Positions 1-8,555 of a DNA stretch of 64,000 nt are shown in pieces. Each line of letters opens with the position of its first letter. Position 1 is the stretch's first letter. Source of the stretch: Virgibacillus litoralis (GTDB lineage: Bacteria; Bacillota; Bacilli; Bacillales; Amphibacillaceae); contig NZ_JAGGKK010000001.1 in the NCBI RefSeq assembly GCF_017873675.1, positions 310,001 through 374,000 of the forward strand, given 5' to 3'. A program made the translations under genes and the position numbers. The notes beneath the pieces are model-generated. The model was not told the origin of the DNA and ran no database searches. It saw only the letters and a list, made by a program, of their open reading frames with translations.

Positions 1-13
1 TATATAAATAATG

Positions 14-57
14 AAAAAACGCAATGCTTCGTAGGATATGTTACGAAACACTGCGTT
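14..57 (-). terminator. Rho-independent terminator of tRNA-Gly
   Basis: A long inverted repeat (arms AACGCA..TTCGTA and TACGAA..TGCGTT, with two mismatches) is followed on the minus strand by TTTTTT. It lies just downstream of the tRNA-Gly gene. Confidence 0.75.
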
Positions 58-69
58 ATGACTTATGTA

Positions 70-143
70 TGGAGCGGGTGATGGGAATCGAACCCACGAT
101 ATCAGCTTGGAAGGCTGAAGTTTTACCACTAAACTACACCCGC
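70..143 (-). tRNA. tRNA-Gly (anticodon TCC), CCA encoded
   Basis: The minus strand starts GCGGGTG, has a D-arm (AGTTTAGTGGTAAAAC), an anticodon loop with TCC between CAG/CTG stem arms, a T-arm with GGTTCGATTCC and an acceptor arm CACCCGC, ending in encoded CCA (70-72). All cloverleaf parts fit a 74-nt glycine tRNA. Its 5' half is repeated exactly upstream at 267-299. Confidence 0.95.
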
Positions 144-266
144 ATATATATTTAATTACTTACTTAGTGATAATCACACAAGTCATGCCTCTGCATCTGC
201 AAGCTTATTCAAGGCTGTATCATCTTCGAGGCAACTCGTAGCCTACTCGGTGGAAGCTTTGCTCGT

Positions 267-299
267 GGCTGAAGTTTTACCACTAAACTACACCCGCAT
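267..299 (-). pseudogene. Duplicated 5' half of tRNA-Gly
   Basis: These 33 bases are identical to 113-145 and contain the tRNA 5' end, D-arm and start of the anticodon stem on the minus strand. The other half is absent; unrelated sequence follows. This is either a remnant of a duplicated tRNA or a footprint of site-specific integration or excision at the tRNA. Confidence 0.8.
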
Positions 300-497
300 T
301 TCATCCGTGTATGTACGATATATACTCTTTTTTTAGAGAACACTATATATTATACCAACTCTATCAAATCAAATCAATAGTTTTTTTATTTTTTTAACTT
401 GCCTTATCGATAATCGAACATGAATGAATATTTTTAGAAATGATGCCACTTTTCTTCATCCACGTTCGATTGTTATTATAAGAAATAGCAGTTTAAA

Positions 498-1187
498 TTA
501 TATTGCACAATTCTGTACACCGCATTGGTCACAAACAAGTAATCTCCTAAAATAGTTCATATCTTTAAGTATAAAGTGTTTATTATGATTGTCTATAATC
601 CCTTGTTCTTTCCATTTATTCACAATACGGCTCACTGTTTCTCTTGATACAGCAATATGTTTACTAATATCCTGAATCATAATTGGATCAGTTAGCTGTA
701 TCCCTTCCGGAGTTACGACACCACATATGTTGGAATACCGGACAAACACAGACGCAACAGCACCTTCAGATCCAAATGCGATGTAATCACGTATTTTTGC
801 TTTACTAGCTTCCAAATTTTCAGCTACCCAGCGCGTAAAGTGAAGACCTATTCTTCCATTATCTGCTAAGATCTCTTCAATTTCATTACGTGTTATAGAA
901 TACAGCTTACTATCTTTGACTGCTTGTGCTGAATTGGAATATTTATCACCACTAAAAATACCAATCTCACCGAATCCATCATTTTTACCACGTGTAAAAA
1001 TAGTAATATCTTTGTTTGAACCAAGGCTTTTGAAGACTCTAATATCACCCTCTTGTATAAAAAACAAATGATTAGCTGGACTTCCCTCTAGAAAAATTAA
1101 CTCGCCTTTTTTTACGTTCATTTGTTTTGATTTCACCATAAGAATATTGTACTCATGTTTATTAAGTCGTTCCAACACTGGTTCCAA
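498..1187 (-). CDS. fnr: Fnr, oxygen-sensing Crp/Fnr-family activator
   Basis: This 229-residue regulator has a cyclic-nucleotide-type beta-barrel (about 15-115), a dimerisation helix and a winged HTH whose recognition helix reads SRETVSRIV. The C-terminus carries Cys219, Cys222 and Cys227 in the spacing C-X2-C-X4-C. That is the layout of the Bacillus subtilis Fnr [4Fe-4S] cluster, which lies at the C-terminus and not the N-terminus as in E. coli. Asp134 (in KIRD) sits where the fourth, aspartate ligand would be expected. The protein should switch on anaerobic genes when the cluster is intact. It diverges from the transaminase gene across an Fnr box. Confidence 0.9.
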   Translation of the reverse strand: MEPVLERLNKHEYNILMVKSKQMNVKKGELIFLEGSPANHLFFIQEGDIRVFKSLGSNKDITIFTRGKNDGFGEIGIFSGDKYSNSAQAVKDSKLYSITRNEIEEILADNGRIGLHFTRWVAENLEASKAKIRDYIAFGSEGAVASVFVRYSNICGVVTPEGIQLTDPIMIQDISKHIAVSRETVSRIVNKWKEQGIIDNHNKHFILKDMNYFRRLLVCDQCGVQNCAI

Positions 1188-1224
1188 TTATAGTCACGCC
1201 TCCTTCTACTTACTTCCTCTTCCC

Positions 1225-1267
1225 ATTATACAAGTGTGTTTAACCAAATTCTGTGATATTTATCACT
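1225..1267 (-). promoter_or_regulatory. Class II Fnr-dependent promoter of fnr
   Basis: TGTGA-N6-TCACT at 1252-1267 matches the Bacillus Fnr box. A perfect TATAAT lies on the minus strand at 1225-1230, predicting a start near 1218. The box is then centred at about -41.5, the usual class II position, and no good -35 is present. This predicts Fnr auto-activation. The same box lies upstream of the divergent gene at 1338. Confidence 0.7.
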
Positions 1268-1337
1268 ATATAACTAAGCATTTACATAAAGTAAAAGAAG
1301 ATATAAAATAGTCATAAGTTTCAAGGAGGGGAATAGT

Positions 1338-2201
1338 ATGTCTGTCTATCCAGTGATCATGTCTCAAACAAATTTTGTACACCGCGACAACCTTACATAT
1401 CCATATGAAGAACGTGGATTACAGTTTGGTGATGGTGTATATGAAGTAATTCGCATCTACAATGGTAAGTATTATTTACTTGAGGAACATATAAATAGGT
1501 TATTTCGATCTGCGGAAGCAATTAAAATTGAGTTACCTTTCAGCAAAGACGAAATAACAACTTTGCTGCAGGAATTATTAGAAAAAAATTCTATGTCAAC
1601 GGATGGAAAGTTATACATGCAGGCTTCACGTGGTACCGCTCCACGTGAACACACTTTTCCGACCGACGTTCCAGCAAATGTTTATGCTTATATGGAGGAT
1701 TTTCCTCGTAATCTTAAAAATTTATCCGATGGGGTTTCTACCATTACGCGGCGTGATGTTCGCTGGGAAAATTGTTATATAAAGAGTTTAAATCTATTGC
1801 CTAATGTTATCGCAAAACAAGAGGCTAAAGAGAATGGCAGCTATGAAGCTATCCTTCATAAGGATGGAGTCGTTACTGAATGCAGTTCCTCCAATGTTTA
1901 TTTAGTTAAAGATGGAAAGGTTTATACTCACCCAACCACTAATAACATTCTACATGGCTGTGTACGCATGCGTATTGAGAAGTTTGCTCGCGATTTTGAT
2001 ATACCACTAATAGAAGAGCCTTTTTCTATCAGCGATATCGCCACAGCTGATGAATTATTCTTATCAAGCAGTACTTCAGAAGTCTTGCCGATTGTTAAAG
2101 TAGATAACGATACGATAAGCAATGGCCGTCCGGGAAAGATTACAAAAAGACTTCAGGAAGCATACGAACTGGATGCCAATCTAATCAAACATAAAGTCTA
2201 G
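1338..2201 (+). CDS. dat: D-amino-acid transaminase (fold-type IV PLP enzyme)
   Basis: This 287-residue protein has the D-alanine aminotransferase N-terminus (ERGLQFGDGVYEVIR), the region around the PLP lysine (NCYIKSLNLLPN, about Lys149) and the C-terminal SSSTSEVLPI phosphate-cup segment. It interconverts D-alanine and D-glutamate with 2-oxo acids, supplying peptidoglycan precursors. The start has a strong AAGGAGGGG. Length and motifs match the Bacillus Dat/YheM family. It may share the upstream Fnr box with fnr, which would be unusual for this enzyme. Confidence 0.9.
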   Translation: MSVYPVIMSQTNFVHRDNLTYPYEERGLQFGDGVYEVIRIYNGKYYLLEEHINRLFRSAEAIKIELPFSKDEITTLLQELLEKNSMSTDGKLYMQASRGTAPREHTFPTDVPANVYAYMEDFPRNLKNLSDGVSTITRRDVRWENCYIKSLNLLPNVIAKQEAKENGSYEAILHKDGVVTECSSSNVYLVKDGKVYTHPTTNNILHGCVRMRIEKFARDFDIPLIEEPFSISDIATADELFLSSSTSEVLPIVKVDNDTISNGRPGKITKRLQEAYELDANLIKHKV

Positions 2202-2226
2202 TCTTTTGTTAATCAAAAGGCTTTTC
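2200..2226 (+). terminator. Terminator after the transaminase gene
   Basis: Arms AGTCTTTTG and CAAAAGGCT form a hairpin followed by TTTTCTTTT, directly at the stop codon. Confidence 0.65.
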
Positions 2227-2261
2227 TTTTTAATAGCAGCTAATTACAAGGAGGTCAATTA

Positions 2262-4259
2262 ATGGATACAACGAAACGTCCATTGACAGCAGAAGATCTA
2301 CTTCATATTGATGTGTATAGTGATCCTCAGTTAACACCAAATGGATACGCGTATACATATGTATCTACAATAGTCAACGACGACAATGAATATACATCAC
2401 AGTTGTTTTTTCAAAGGTTAAGTGAGATGAAGCCTATCCAGTGGACATTTGATAAAGCTAAAAATAACAACCCTTCCTTCTCACCTGATGGAAAGAAAAT
2501 TATTTTTCAATCAACTAGAAGTGGTCTTCCACAATTATGGATGATACATACAGATGGAGGTGAAGCAAGGCAGATTACAACATTTAAGAACGGTGCGACT
2601 AACCCTTCCTGGTCTAAGGATGGCAAGTATATTGTTTTCAGTGCACCACTAGAAAAAGATGATGACGTTACTGTCCAAAGTGAGCAATCCAAAGACGAAC
2701 GTCAAAAGTTAGAGGAAGAAAAACACAAGAAACCAATCGTAATCAACCGCTTGGATTACAAATCAGACGCGAAAGGATTTTATGATGATAAACGAACACA
2801 GCTTGTTTTATTCGACATCGAAAAAGAAACATTCGAGCAATTAACAACAGCAGATACGAATCATAATTTTGAGGATATATCACCTGATGGGAAAGAGATT
2901 TTGTTCACTGCCAACTTGAATGATGATGCAGATTATGAACTGACAAACGACCTCTACCTTTTTAATCTTTCAACAAAAGAAACAAAAAAATTAACAAACG
3001 GACATGGTGCTTACGGCAGTGCACAATTTTCGCCAAGTGGAGCAAAAATCGCATGTTTTGGTCATGAATATGCATACCAGGGTGCCACACTGAATGATCT
3101 ATATGTAATTGATACAGAAACAGGCGATATCACATGCCTTAGCAAAGAATGGGATATTCAATTGGGTGATGCGATGATTGGTGATACCAGAATTGGTCAA
3201 TCAACAACAGGACCAATATGGGACGAGGATGAAAAACAATTATTTTTCATTGGAACTGATTTTGGTGCAACTGGGCTGTACCAAGTGAATTTGGATGGCG
3301 ACCTTAAAGTTCTATATAAAGACGATAACCATGTTTTTGGCTTTACATACAAGGCTGGTACATTAATCCTTGGTATTAGCACTCCAACAAACCCATGTAA
3401 TTTCTATCAATTGAATAACGATGGGAAGCTAACACGATTAACCAACGCGAATCAGGAATTTCTAAGTGATGTATCATTAAGCGAACCAGAAACACTAACT
3501 TTTAGCGCCGAAGATGGCTGGGAAATACAAGGATGGCTATTGCGGCCATATGACTTTGAGGAAGGCAAAAAATACCCATTCGTACTGGAAATTCATGGCG
3601 GTCCACACGCAATGTATGGCCAGACATATTTTCATGAACTACAATTACTGGCAGCAAGAGGCTATGTCGTTTTGTATACGAATCCACGTGGCAGTCATGG
3701 ATATGGGCAGTCGTTCGTTGATGCCTGCCGTGAAGATTATGGTGGCAAAGACTACACCGATCTGATGAGTGCTGTTGACTATGCCTTAAAAGAATTTGAC
3801 TTTATCGATGAAAACCGGCTTGGCGTAACTGGCGGCAGCTATGGCGGCTTTATGACAAACTGGATCGTTGGTCACACAAATCGATTTAAAGCTGCCGTTA
3901 CCCAGCGCTGCATTAGTAATTGGCTAAGTTTTTACGGAGTAAGCGATATTGGCTATTTCTTTACAAAGTGGGAACTCGGCAAAAATCTAATGGATGATCC
4001 TACTAAACTATGGAATTTCTCACCATTGAAGTATGCTGAAAATGTGGAAACACCACTGCTTATTGTTCATGGCGAGCAGGATTTGCGTTGCCCAATCGAG
4101 CAAAGTGAACAAATGTACACCACATTGAAGCATTTACGTAAAGAAGTTGAATTTGTCCGTTTTCCAGGAGCCAATCATGAATTAAGCAGAAGCGGAAAAC
4201 CAAAAATGCGAATTGCCAGGTTAAACCACATAGCAGGTTGGTTTGAAAAATATTTGTAA
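2262..4259 (+). CDS. S9 prolyl-oligopeptidase-family peptidase (YuxL-like)
   Basis: This 665-residue cytoplasmic protein has an N-terminal WD40-like beta-propeller (repeated SPDGK/SKDGKYIVF blades, residues about 30-400) and a C-terminal alpha/beta hydrolase. The catalytic serine lies in GGSYGG (Ser526), with Asp607 (GEQDLRCP) and His639 (ANHELS) completing the triad. Families of this kind remove acyl-amino acids or dipeptides from short peptides. AAGGAGG precedes the ATG. The transaminase upstream ends with a terminator, so this gene is probably transcribed separately. Confidence 0.9.
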   Translation: MDTTKRPLTAEDLLHIDVYSDPQLTPNGYAYTYVSTIVNDDNEYTSQLFFQRLSEMKPIQWTFDKAKNNNPSFSPDGKKIIFQSTRSGLPQLWMIHTDGGEARQITTFKNGATNPSWSKDGKYIVFSAPLEKDDDVTVQSEQSKDERQKLEEEKHKKPIVINRLDYKSDAKGFYDDKRTQLVLFDIEKETFEQLTTADTNHNFEDISPDGKEILFTANLNDDADYELTNDLYLFNLSTKETKKLTNGHGAYGSAQFSPSGAKIACFGHEYAYQGATLNDLYVIDTETGDITCLSKEWDIQLGDAMIGDTRIGQSTTGPIWDEDEKQLFFIGTDFGATGLYQVNLDGDLKVLYKDDNHVFGFTYKAGTLILGISTPTNPCNFYQLNNDGKLTRLTNANQEFLSDVSLSEPETLTFSAEDGWEIQGWLLRPYDFEEGKKYPFVLEIHGGPHAMYGQTYFHELQLLAARGYVVLYTNPRGSHGYGQSFVDACREDYGGKDYTDLMSAVDYALKEFDFIDENRLGVTGGSYGGFMTNWIVGHTNRFKAAVTQRCISNWLSFYGVSDIGYFFTKWELGKNLMDDPTKLWNFSPLKYAENVETPLLIVHGEQDLRCPIEQSEQMYTTLKHLRKEVEFVRFPGANHELSRSGKPKMRIARLNHIAGWFEKYL

Positions 4260-4276
4260 TGCGCTAATGTTGCAAG

Positions 4277-4478
4277 TTGATCGTATCGGTGGTCGATATA
4301 CCATGTTTCGGGTTGATATACCACATTCCAGGTCGATATACCGTGTTTCGGGTTGATATCCCGCATTACCGGTTGATATATCGTGTTTCGGGTTGATATA
4401 CCACATTCCAGGTCGATATACCGTGTTTCGGGTTGATATCCCACATTACCGGTTGATATATCGTATTATAAGTTGATA
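4277..4478. repeat. 20-bp tandem array, TTGATATACC type
   Basis: About ten head-to-tail 20-bp units start at 4277; the clean register runs from 4293. Units alternate between TTGATATACCACATTCCAGG and TCGATATACCGTGTTTCGGG types, and copies 2-4 recur as copies 6-8, giving an 80-bp higher-order repeat. It lies between two convergent genes. Open frames through it are by-products of the repeat. Confidence 0.9.
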
Positions 4479-4490
4479 CAAATGCCAAAT

Positions 4491-4527
4491 AGAAAGGTTT
4501 TCCGCCGACCAGGTGGAAAACCTTTCT
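4491..4527. terminator. Bidirectional terminator between convergent genes
   Basis: Perfect 13-bp arms AGAAAGGTTTTCC and GGAAAACCTTTCT flank an 11-nt loop. It sits just past the stop of the minus-strand hydrolase and after the plus-strand peptidase. Confidence 0.75.
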
Positions 4528-4531
4528 ATTA

Positions 4532-5491
4532 TTATTCTCCCATATACTGTTTCAGAAACGAATTCAATTTATTAATATATTTCTCTTTTTTTGTAGCAAA
4601 AGCTTCTCCATGACCTGCCCCATCTACCGTCATAATCTCAGCTTCACTTTTCGTATTTTCATATAATTTATATGCCATTTTAGTTGGGACAAACGTGTCG
4701 GCATTACCATGGATATACAAGATTGGTACGTTAGCTTTCTTCACTTGTTCTAAAGAAGAGGCTTCGGTAAAGGAATAGCCCGCTTTCGCTTTAGATACTA
4801 GACTTGTGCTTGGCAACACAGGGAATGCCGGAATGTTATACATTCGATTCATCTGATAGGAAAACATATCCTCTACACTTGTATAGGGACTATCAGCCAC
4901 AATTGCCTTGACGTTAGCAGGAAGCTCTTCGCCACTTGCCATTAACATTGTTGCAGCCCCCATCGAAACACCGTGCAGGACAATTTCAGTATTTTGACCA
5001 TATTTTTTTACAATTCGATTGATCCAATCAATATAGTCATTTCGATCGTGCCAACCAAATCCAATGTACTCGCCTTCACTTGAGCCATGACCTCTGGCGT
5101 CTGCCATGAAAATGTTATAGCCAAGCTTTTCGTAATAATATTGACCATACAATCCCATGTCCATTGCATTGCCAAGATACCCATGTGCCATAACAACAAT
5201 TTTATTCGTTGGTTGTTTCGCCTCTAAAAAATAGCCTTGCAGCTTCAACCCGTCATAGGAAGTCATTGTCCATTCATCAAAGTCCTGATCACCAACCCAT
5301 TTACGCCAGTCGCCTTCAAGGAAAACATCCATTGCTTCAGCGGACACTTCCAAGTCTTCATTTCCTTGTAAAAAATCCTTTTCATTACGGTCGATTGCTA
5401 AATTATAAAAATAAAAACTTGCAATAATATCTATAATAAGTAGAATACTTAAGATTCCTACAGAAATTTTTAGCCATTTCTTCTTTTTCAC
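4532..5491 (-). CDS. Membrane-anchored alpha/beta hydrolase (YqkD-like)
   Basis: This 319-residue protein begins with a basic segment and a single hydrophobic helix (residues about 8-30), consistent with an N-terminal membrane anchor. The hydrolase domain has the oxyanion HGYLG motif, the nucleophile elbow HGVSMGAA (Ser176), an acid at HGNADTFVP and a histidine at GAGHGEAF. The substrate cannot be read from the sequence. It resembles the Bacillus YqkD group of serine hydrolases. It stands alone, convergent with the S9 peptidase. Confidence 0.85.
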   Translation of the reverse strand: MKKKKWLKISVGILSILLIIDIIASFYFYNLAIDRNEKDFLQGNEDLEVSAEAMDVFLEGDWRKWVGDQDFDEWTMTSYDGLKLQGYFLEAKQPTNKIVVMAHGYLGNAMDMGLYGQYYYEKLGYNIFMADARGHGSSEGEYIGFGWHDRNDYIDWINRIVKKYGQNTEIVLHGVSMGAATMLMASGEELPANVKAIVADSPYTSVEDMFSYQMNRMYNIPAFPVLPSTSLVSKAKAGYSFTEASSLEQVKKANVPILYIHGNADTFVPTKMAYKLYENTKSEAEIMTVDGAGHGEAFATKKEKYINKLNSFLKQYMGE

Positions 5492-5617
5492 AACAGCTCT
5501 CCTTTCTACAATACTCTAACTCTATTATACTAAAAATTAAAAACAATTTCGCCCTATATAGTCTGGTACTTCTTTACAATGGAAAAGCAAGCAACATTAT
5601 GTCGCTCGCCTCATCCA

Positions 5618-6115
5618 TCAAAGCCCTAAATCTTCTTTCACTTCTTTTATCTGTTCTGTGTGCCGCTTTTCATGGTAGCCAACGAATGGTATCCACTGTT
5701 TTAAACTCATTTGGCCGAATACCGAATGCTCAAATCCTCTCTCCGCCAAAAGTTTTTCATCCGATGTATCAGCCAATTCCGACAATCCGCTATGTGTCGC
5801 TTCAAGTTTCTGTTTCAATTCTGCAAGCGTAACAAACGATTCGCTGGGTTGGGAAAATCCTGGTGCATCCACTTTCCTGCTTCGATCAACAGACAATTCG
5901 ATTGGTTTATCAGCAGTATCAACGAATTCACCATGAGCCAGCTGGCTTCCGATGTTTTTTGTGATTGCTCCCTCCATTAGATACAAGTGCTCGAGTACCT
6001 GTTTTATTGACCATCTGTTTTCTGATGGTTTTCTATTTAGATTCTCATCTGAGATGCCGTTTACTTCTATTAAAAGTTCTTCACGTGCCTGATTATTGAT
6101 TTCCAGTCCCATCAC
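5618..6115 (-). CDS. DinB-family putative metal-dependent enzyme
   Basis: This 165-residue four-helix-bundle protein has the DinB/YfiT signature: WSIKQVLEHLYLMEG near residue 40 and VGYHEKRHTEQI near the C-terminus. These histidines normally bind a divalent metal. Some family members transfer bacillithiol to electrophiles; others have unknown roles. A second DinB protein lies at 48470-49012. The precise substrate is unknown. Confidence 0.8.
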   Translation of the reverse strand: MMGLEINNQAREELLIEVNGISDENLNRKPSENRWSIKQVLEHLYLMEGAITKNIGSQLAHGEFVDTADKPIELSVDRSRKVDAPGFSQPSESFVTLAELKQKLEATHSGLSELADTSDEKLLAERGFEHSVFGQMSLKQWIPFVGYHEKRHTEQIKEVKEDLGL

Positions 6116-6159
6116 TCCTCACATACTTTTATTCTATCATTTAAGAAAAAAACAGCCGG

Positions 6160-7275
6160 TCACACATGCCTTTTTTCCATTAAATGAATGCCAACTCCAG
6201 TCATCATGACACCCATTAGCAATAATATACTGATTGGAAATAATAAATCTTCCACCGGATAACCATAAACGGCTACACCATTTAACACTTCCATTCCGTA
6301 CGTAATTGGAACGATTTTTGATAAAAATAACATAAACTGGGATTGAACAATTTCAATTGGCCAGTAAGCCCCACCAATCATTGCCATACTCACGGCCACA
6401 ATTGGAATCACCGCATTAAATTGCTGCACTGTTTTAACCAAGCCTGTTATCAAAATGGAAAGGGCAACAATCGCAAAAACATATGGAATAATTACCAGCA
6501 GGGATTCAATAAACCTTCCATGAAAATCAACACCAATCCAATAACGAAAAACCAGAAATACAATTGCCACCTGCAAGTATCCTGTGATAAACGTATAAAC
6601 GAAATTTGCTGTATACATTTCCCACTTTCGAACTGGTGACAATATAACCCTATCCCAAATGCCATCCTTCTTTTCTGTCAAAATATAAAAAACATTATAA
6701 GCAATCGTATAGATTACAAAAAACAGTGTAAATCCGAATAACGTATGGAATGTGTTATCAATAATAACCGCATTTGCCCCCCGAAAATTGTTTGACTGAA
6801 TAGCAAATACCGGTTCATCTAAAGCTGCTTCCAAGTCATCCTGAACCTGTTCTTTTTCACTTGATGTTGTTGCATCTGCCTCCGCAAAAATTTGGTTATA
6901 TTGGGCTTTTTTCGTGTACACTTCCTTTATTGTTTGCTGAACCATCTTGGTGTTTTGCGAAGAAACTCCAACGATCACATTAAAATCATTTTCCTTGAGT
7001 TCAACACCAACCTCAGCTTTTCCACTTGAAATCTGCTGCATCATTTCTTCTTCAGAAAGCCATGTAAAAGAATATGCATCAGATTCGTCTACCATTTCAC
7101 CTACCATTGATTCACGAACCGAATCATCAGCTGCATAAAGCGGAACACTGATTGTTGTATAGTTTCCGGACCCTCCTAAAATAAGGGCAAACCCAACCGA
7201 CATGACAATCATAATTAGAAACGTCCATGGATTTCGCATAAACATTTTTATTTTTGCTAAGAAAATACCCTTCAT
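6160..7275 (-). CDS. lnrN: ABC transporter permease, LnrN-like
   Basis: This 371-residue ABC-2 type permease has one N-terminal membrane helix, a large extracytoplasmic domain (about 45-180) and five C-terminal helices. It overlaps the previous permease gene by 4 bp (ATGA), so the two are translationally coupled. The order kinase, regulator, ATPase, permease, permease matches Bacillus subtilis lnrJKLMN (yfiJKLMN), which gives resistance to linearmycin-type polyenes. Function is inferred from operon order and family, not from a specific motif. Confidence 0.8.
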   Translation of the reverse strand: MKGIFLAKIKMFMRNPWTFLIMIVMSVGFALILGGSGNYTTISVPLYAADDSVRESMVGEMVDESDAYSFTWLSEEEMMQQISSGKAEVGVELKENDFNVIVGVSSQNTKMVQQTIKEVYTKKAQYNQIFAEADATTSSEKEQVQDDLEAALDEPVFAIQSNNFRGANAVIIDNTFHTLFGFTLFFVIYTIAYNVFYILTEKKDGIWDRVILSPVRKWEMYTANFVYTFITGYLQVAIVFLVFRYWIGVDFHGRFIESLLVIIPYVFAIVALSILITGLVKTVQQFNAVIPIVAVSMAMIGGAYWPIEIVQSQFMLFLSKIVPITYGMEVLNGVAVYGYPVEDLLFPISILLLMGVMMTGVGIHLMEKRHV

Positions 7276-8540
7276 GCCGTTTGCCCCCTTTTCGGAAAAT
7301 TAAGTGCCGCAATCACAACAATCGTAACTGCAAAAATACAAAGGAAAAAAACATGCTCCCAAATCGACGAAATAGGATCGCCTCTAAGGACACTAAGATA
7401 AGCTGTCATCCCGGCACCATTAGGCGTTAAGTTACCAATAAATTGAATCGTTTTAGAAGTATCACCAATTGGAAAGAAGCTTCCTCCTAAAAAGGCAATA
7501 ATCGTAATGACAATCGATTGAAAAAAGTTCGTTACCAATTCCGAATTAATCCGATAACTAATAGCAGTAAGCAAAACGGACAAGCCCCCAACTGCTATTG
7601 CCAGACCAAATGTAACAATTAAGAACGCTAGAATACTTGGCCACGCTACCCCAAAGAGAATCCATGACACACCAAACACAATTAATAAATGAAGAAAACC
7701 AAATACAGTACCAGCAATTAACACACCTGAAAAATAAACCCATCTTGATACGTTGGCCAAAATAATACGGTCAAAAACGTGGAGTCTTTTTTCAAGAAAG
7801 GCATAGGAACCTATTGTGGATGCAAGAAAAAGAACATTCATGACAGCCATTCCAATTGCATAATAATTCTTAGCTGTCACAGGCTGCGTCTGATCAATCG
7901 TCGTTATTTCACCAGAAATCGCTTCTGTATCAACCTGAATTGCTTCCATCGAAATGCCTTTTTCACCAACAAAACTTGTTAGCGTTAATTGTTCCTGAAA
8001 CTGCTGTAATACCTCCAAAATAATAGTAGACCCTAGTTGTTTCCCTTCGTTACGGGATACATTTAATGAAGTCCCGGCATTCTCCATGCCAAAGAAATTT
8101 TGAAGTGTTTTATATGTGAAATTTTCTGGAATCTCAATAACTGCTGTATAGGAATCATCATTTAGAATTTTTTCCCGTTCAGATGGTTTAACGCTTTCCA
8201 GTTGTACTAATTCCTTTAATCCCTCACTTCCAAAAACGGATTCTTTTAATAGTTTAATAGGAGCTAATTCTCCAGTTGCCGCTCGAACCGCTTCCACTCT
8301 TTCCGAAGGCGCTCCACTGTTTTCGAAATCATTTATAAATCGGTCCACCTGCTCCGTTTCATCTCCATGCTCAATAATAGCAACCTTGGCATCTATCGTA
8401 ACTTCTTCACCATTCATTACATTCCCAAGCGCTGCACCTAAAATTGCAATCAGAATAATTGGGAGGCCAAGCAGCAGAAGCAACTGCTGAGGATTACGCA
8501 CCAATGTTAATCCTATTTTTTTCACAATTTGCCAAATCAT
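7272..8540 (-). CDS. lnrM: ABC transporter permease, LnrM-like
   Basis: This 422-residue ABC-2 permease has the same topology as its neighbour: an N-terminal helix (residues about 15-40), an extracytoplasmic domain to about 230, then five or six helices including an SFFPIGDTSKTIQ segment. It lies 15 bp after the ATPase gene and overlaps the next permease by 4 bp. With LnrN it probably forms a heterodimeric channel that removes membrane-active antimicrobials. Confidence 0.8.
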   Translation of the reverse strand: MIWQIVKKIGLTLVRNPQQLLLLLGLPIILIAILGAALGNVMNGEEVTIDAKVAIIEHGDETEQVDRFINDFENSGAPSERVEAVRAATGELAPIKLLKESVFGSEGLKELVQLESVKPSEREKILNDDSYTAVIEIPENFTYKTLQNFFGMENAGTSLNVSRNEGKQLGSTIILEVLQQFQEQLTLTSFVGEKGISMEAIQVDTEAISGEITTIDQTQPVTAKNYYAIGMAVMNVLFLASTIGSYAFLEKRLHVFDRIILANVSRWVYFSGVLIAGTVFGFLHLLIVFGVSWILFGVAWPSILAFLIVTFGLAIAVGGLSVLLTAISYRINSELVTNFFQSIVITIIAFLGGSFFPIGDTSKTIQFIGNLTPNGAGMTAYLSVLRGDPISSIWEHVFFLCIFAVTIVVIAALNFPKRGQTA

Positions 8541-8555
8541 AAAACCCTCTCCTCC

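Noticed and set aside
162-176. TGTGATTATCACT near the tRNA as a second Fnr box
   Set aside because: The half-sites are separated by 3 bp, not the 6 bp needed for Fnr binding.
408-473. Inverted repeat AATCGAAC..GTTCGATT as the fnr terminator
   Set aside because: The arms are about 50 bp apart and no T-run follows on the minus strand, so a terminator is not supported.
4175-4444. 89-codon minus-strand frame (GISTRNTIYQPVM type)
   Set aside because: It is the complement of the 20-bp array with the peptidase 3' end.
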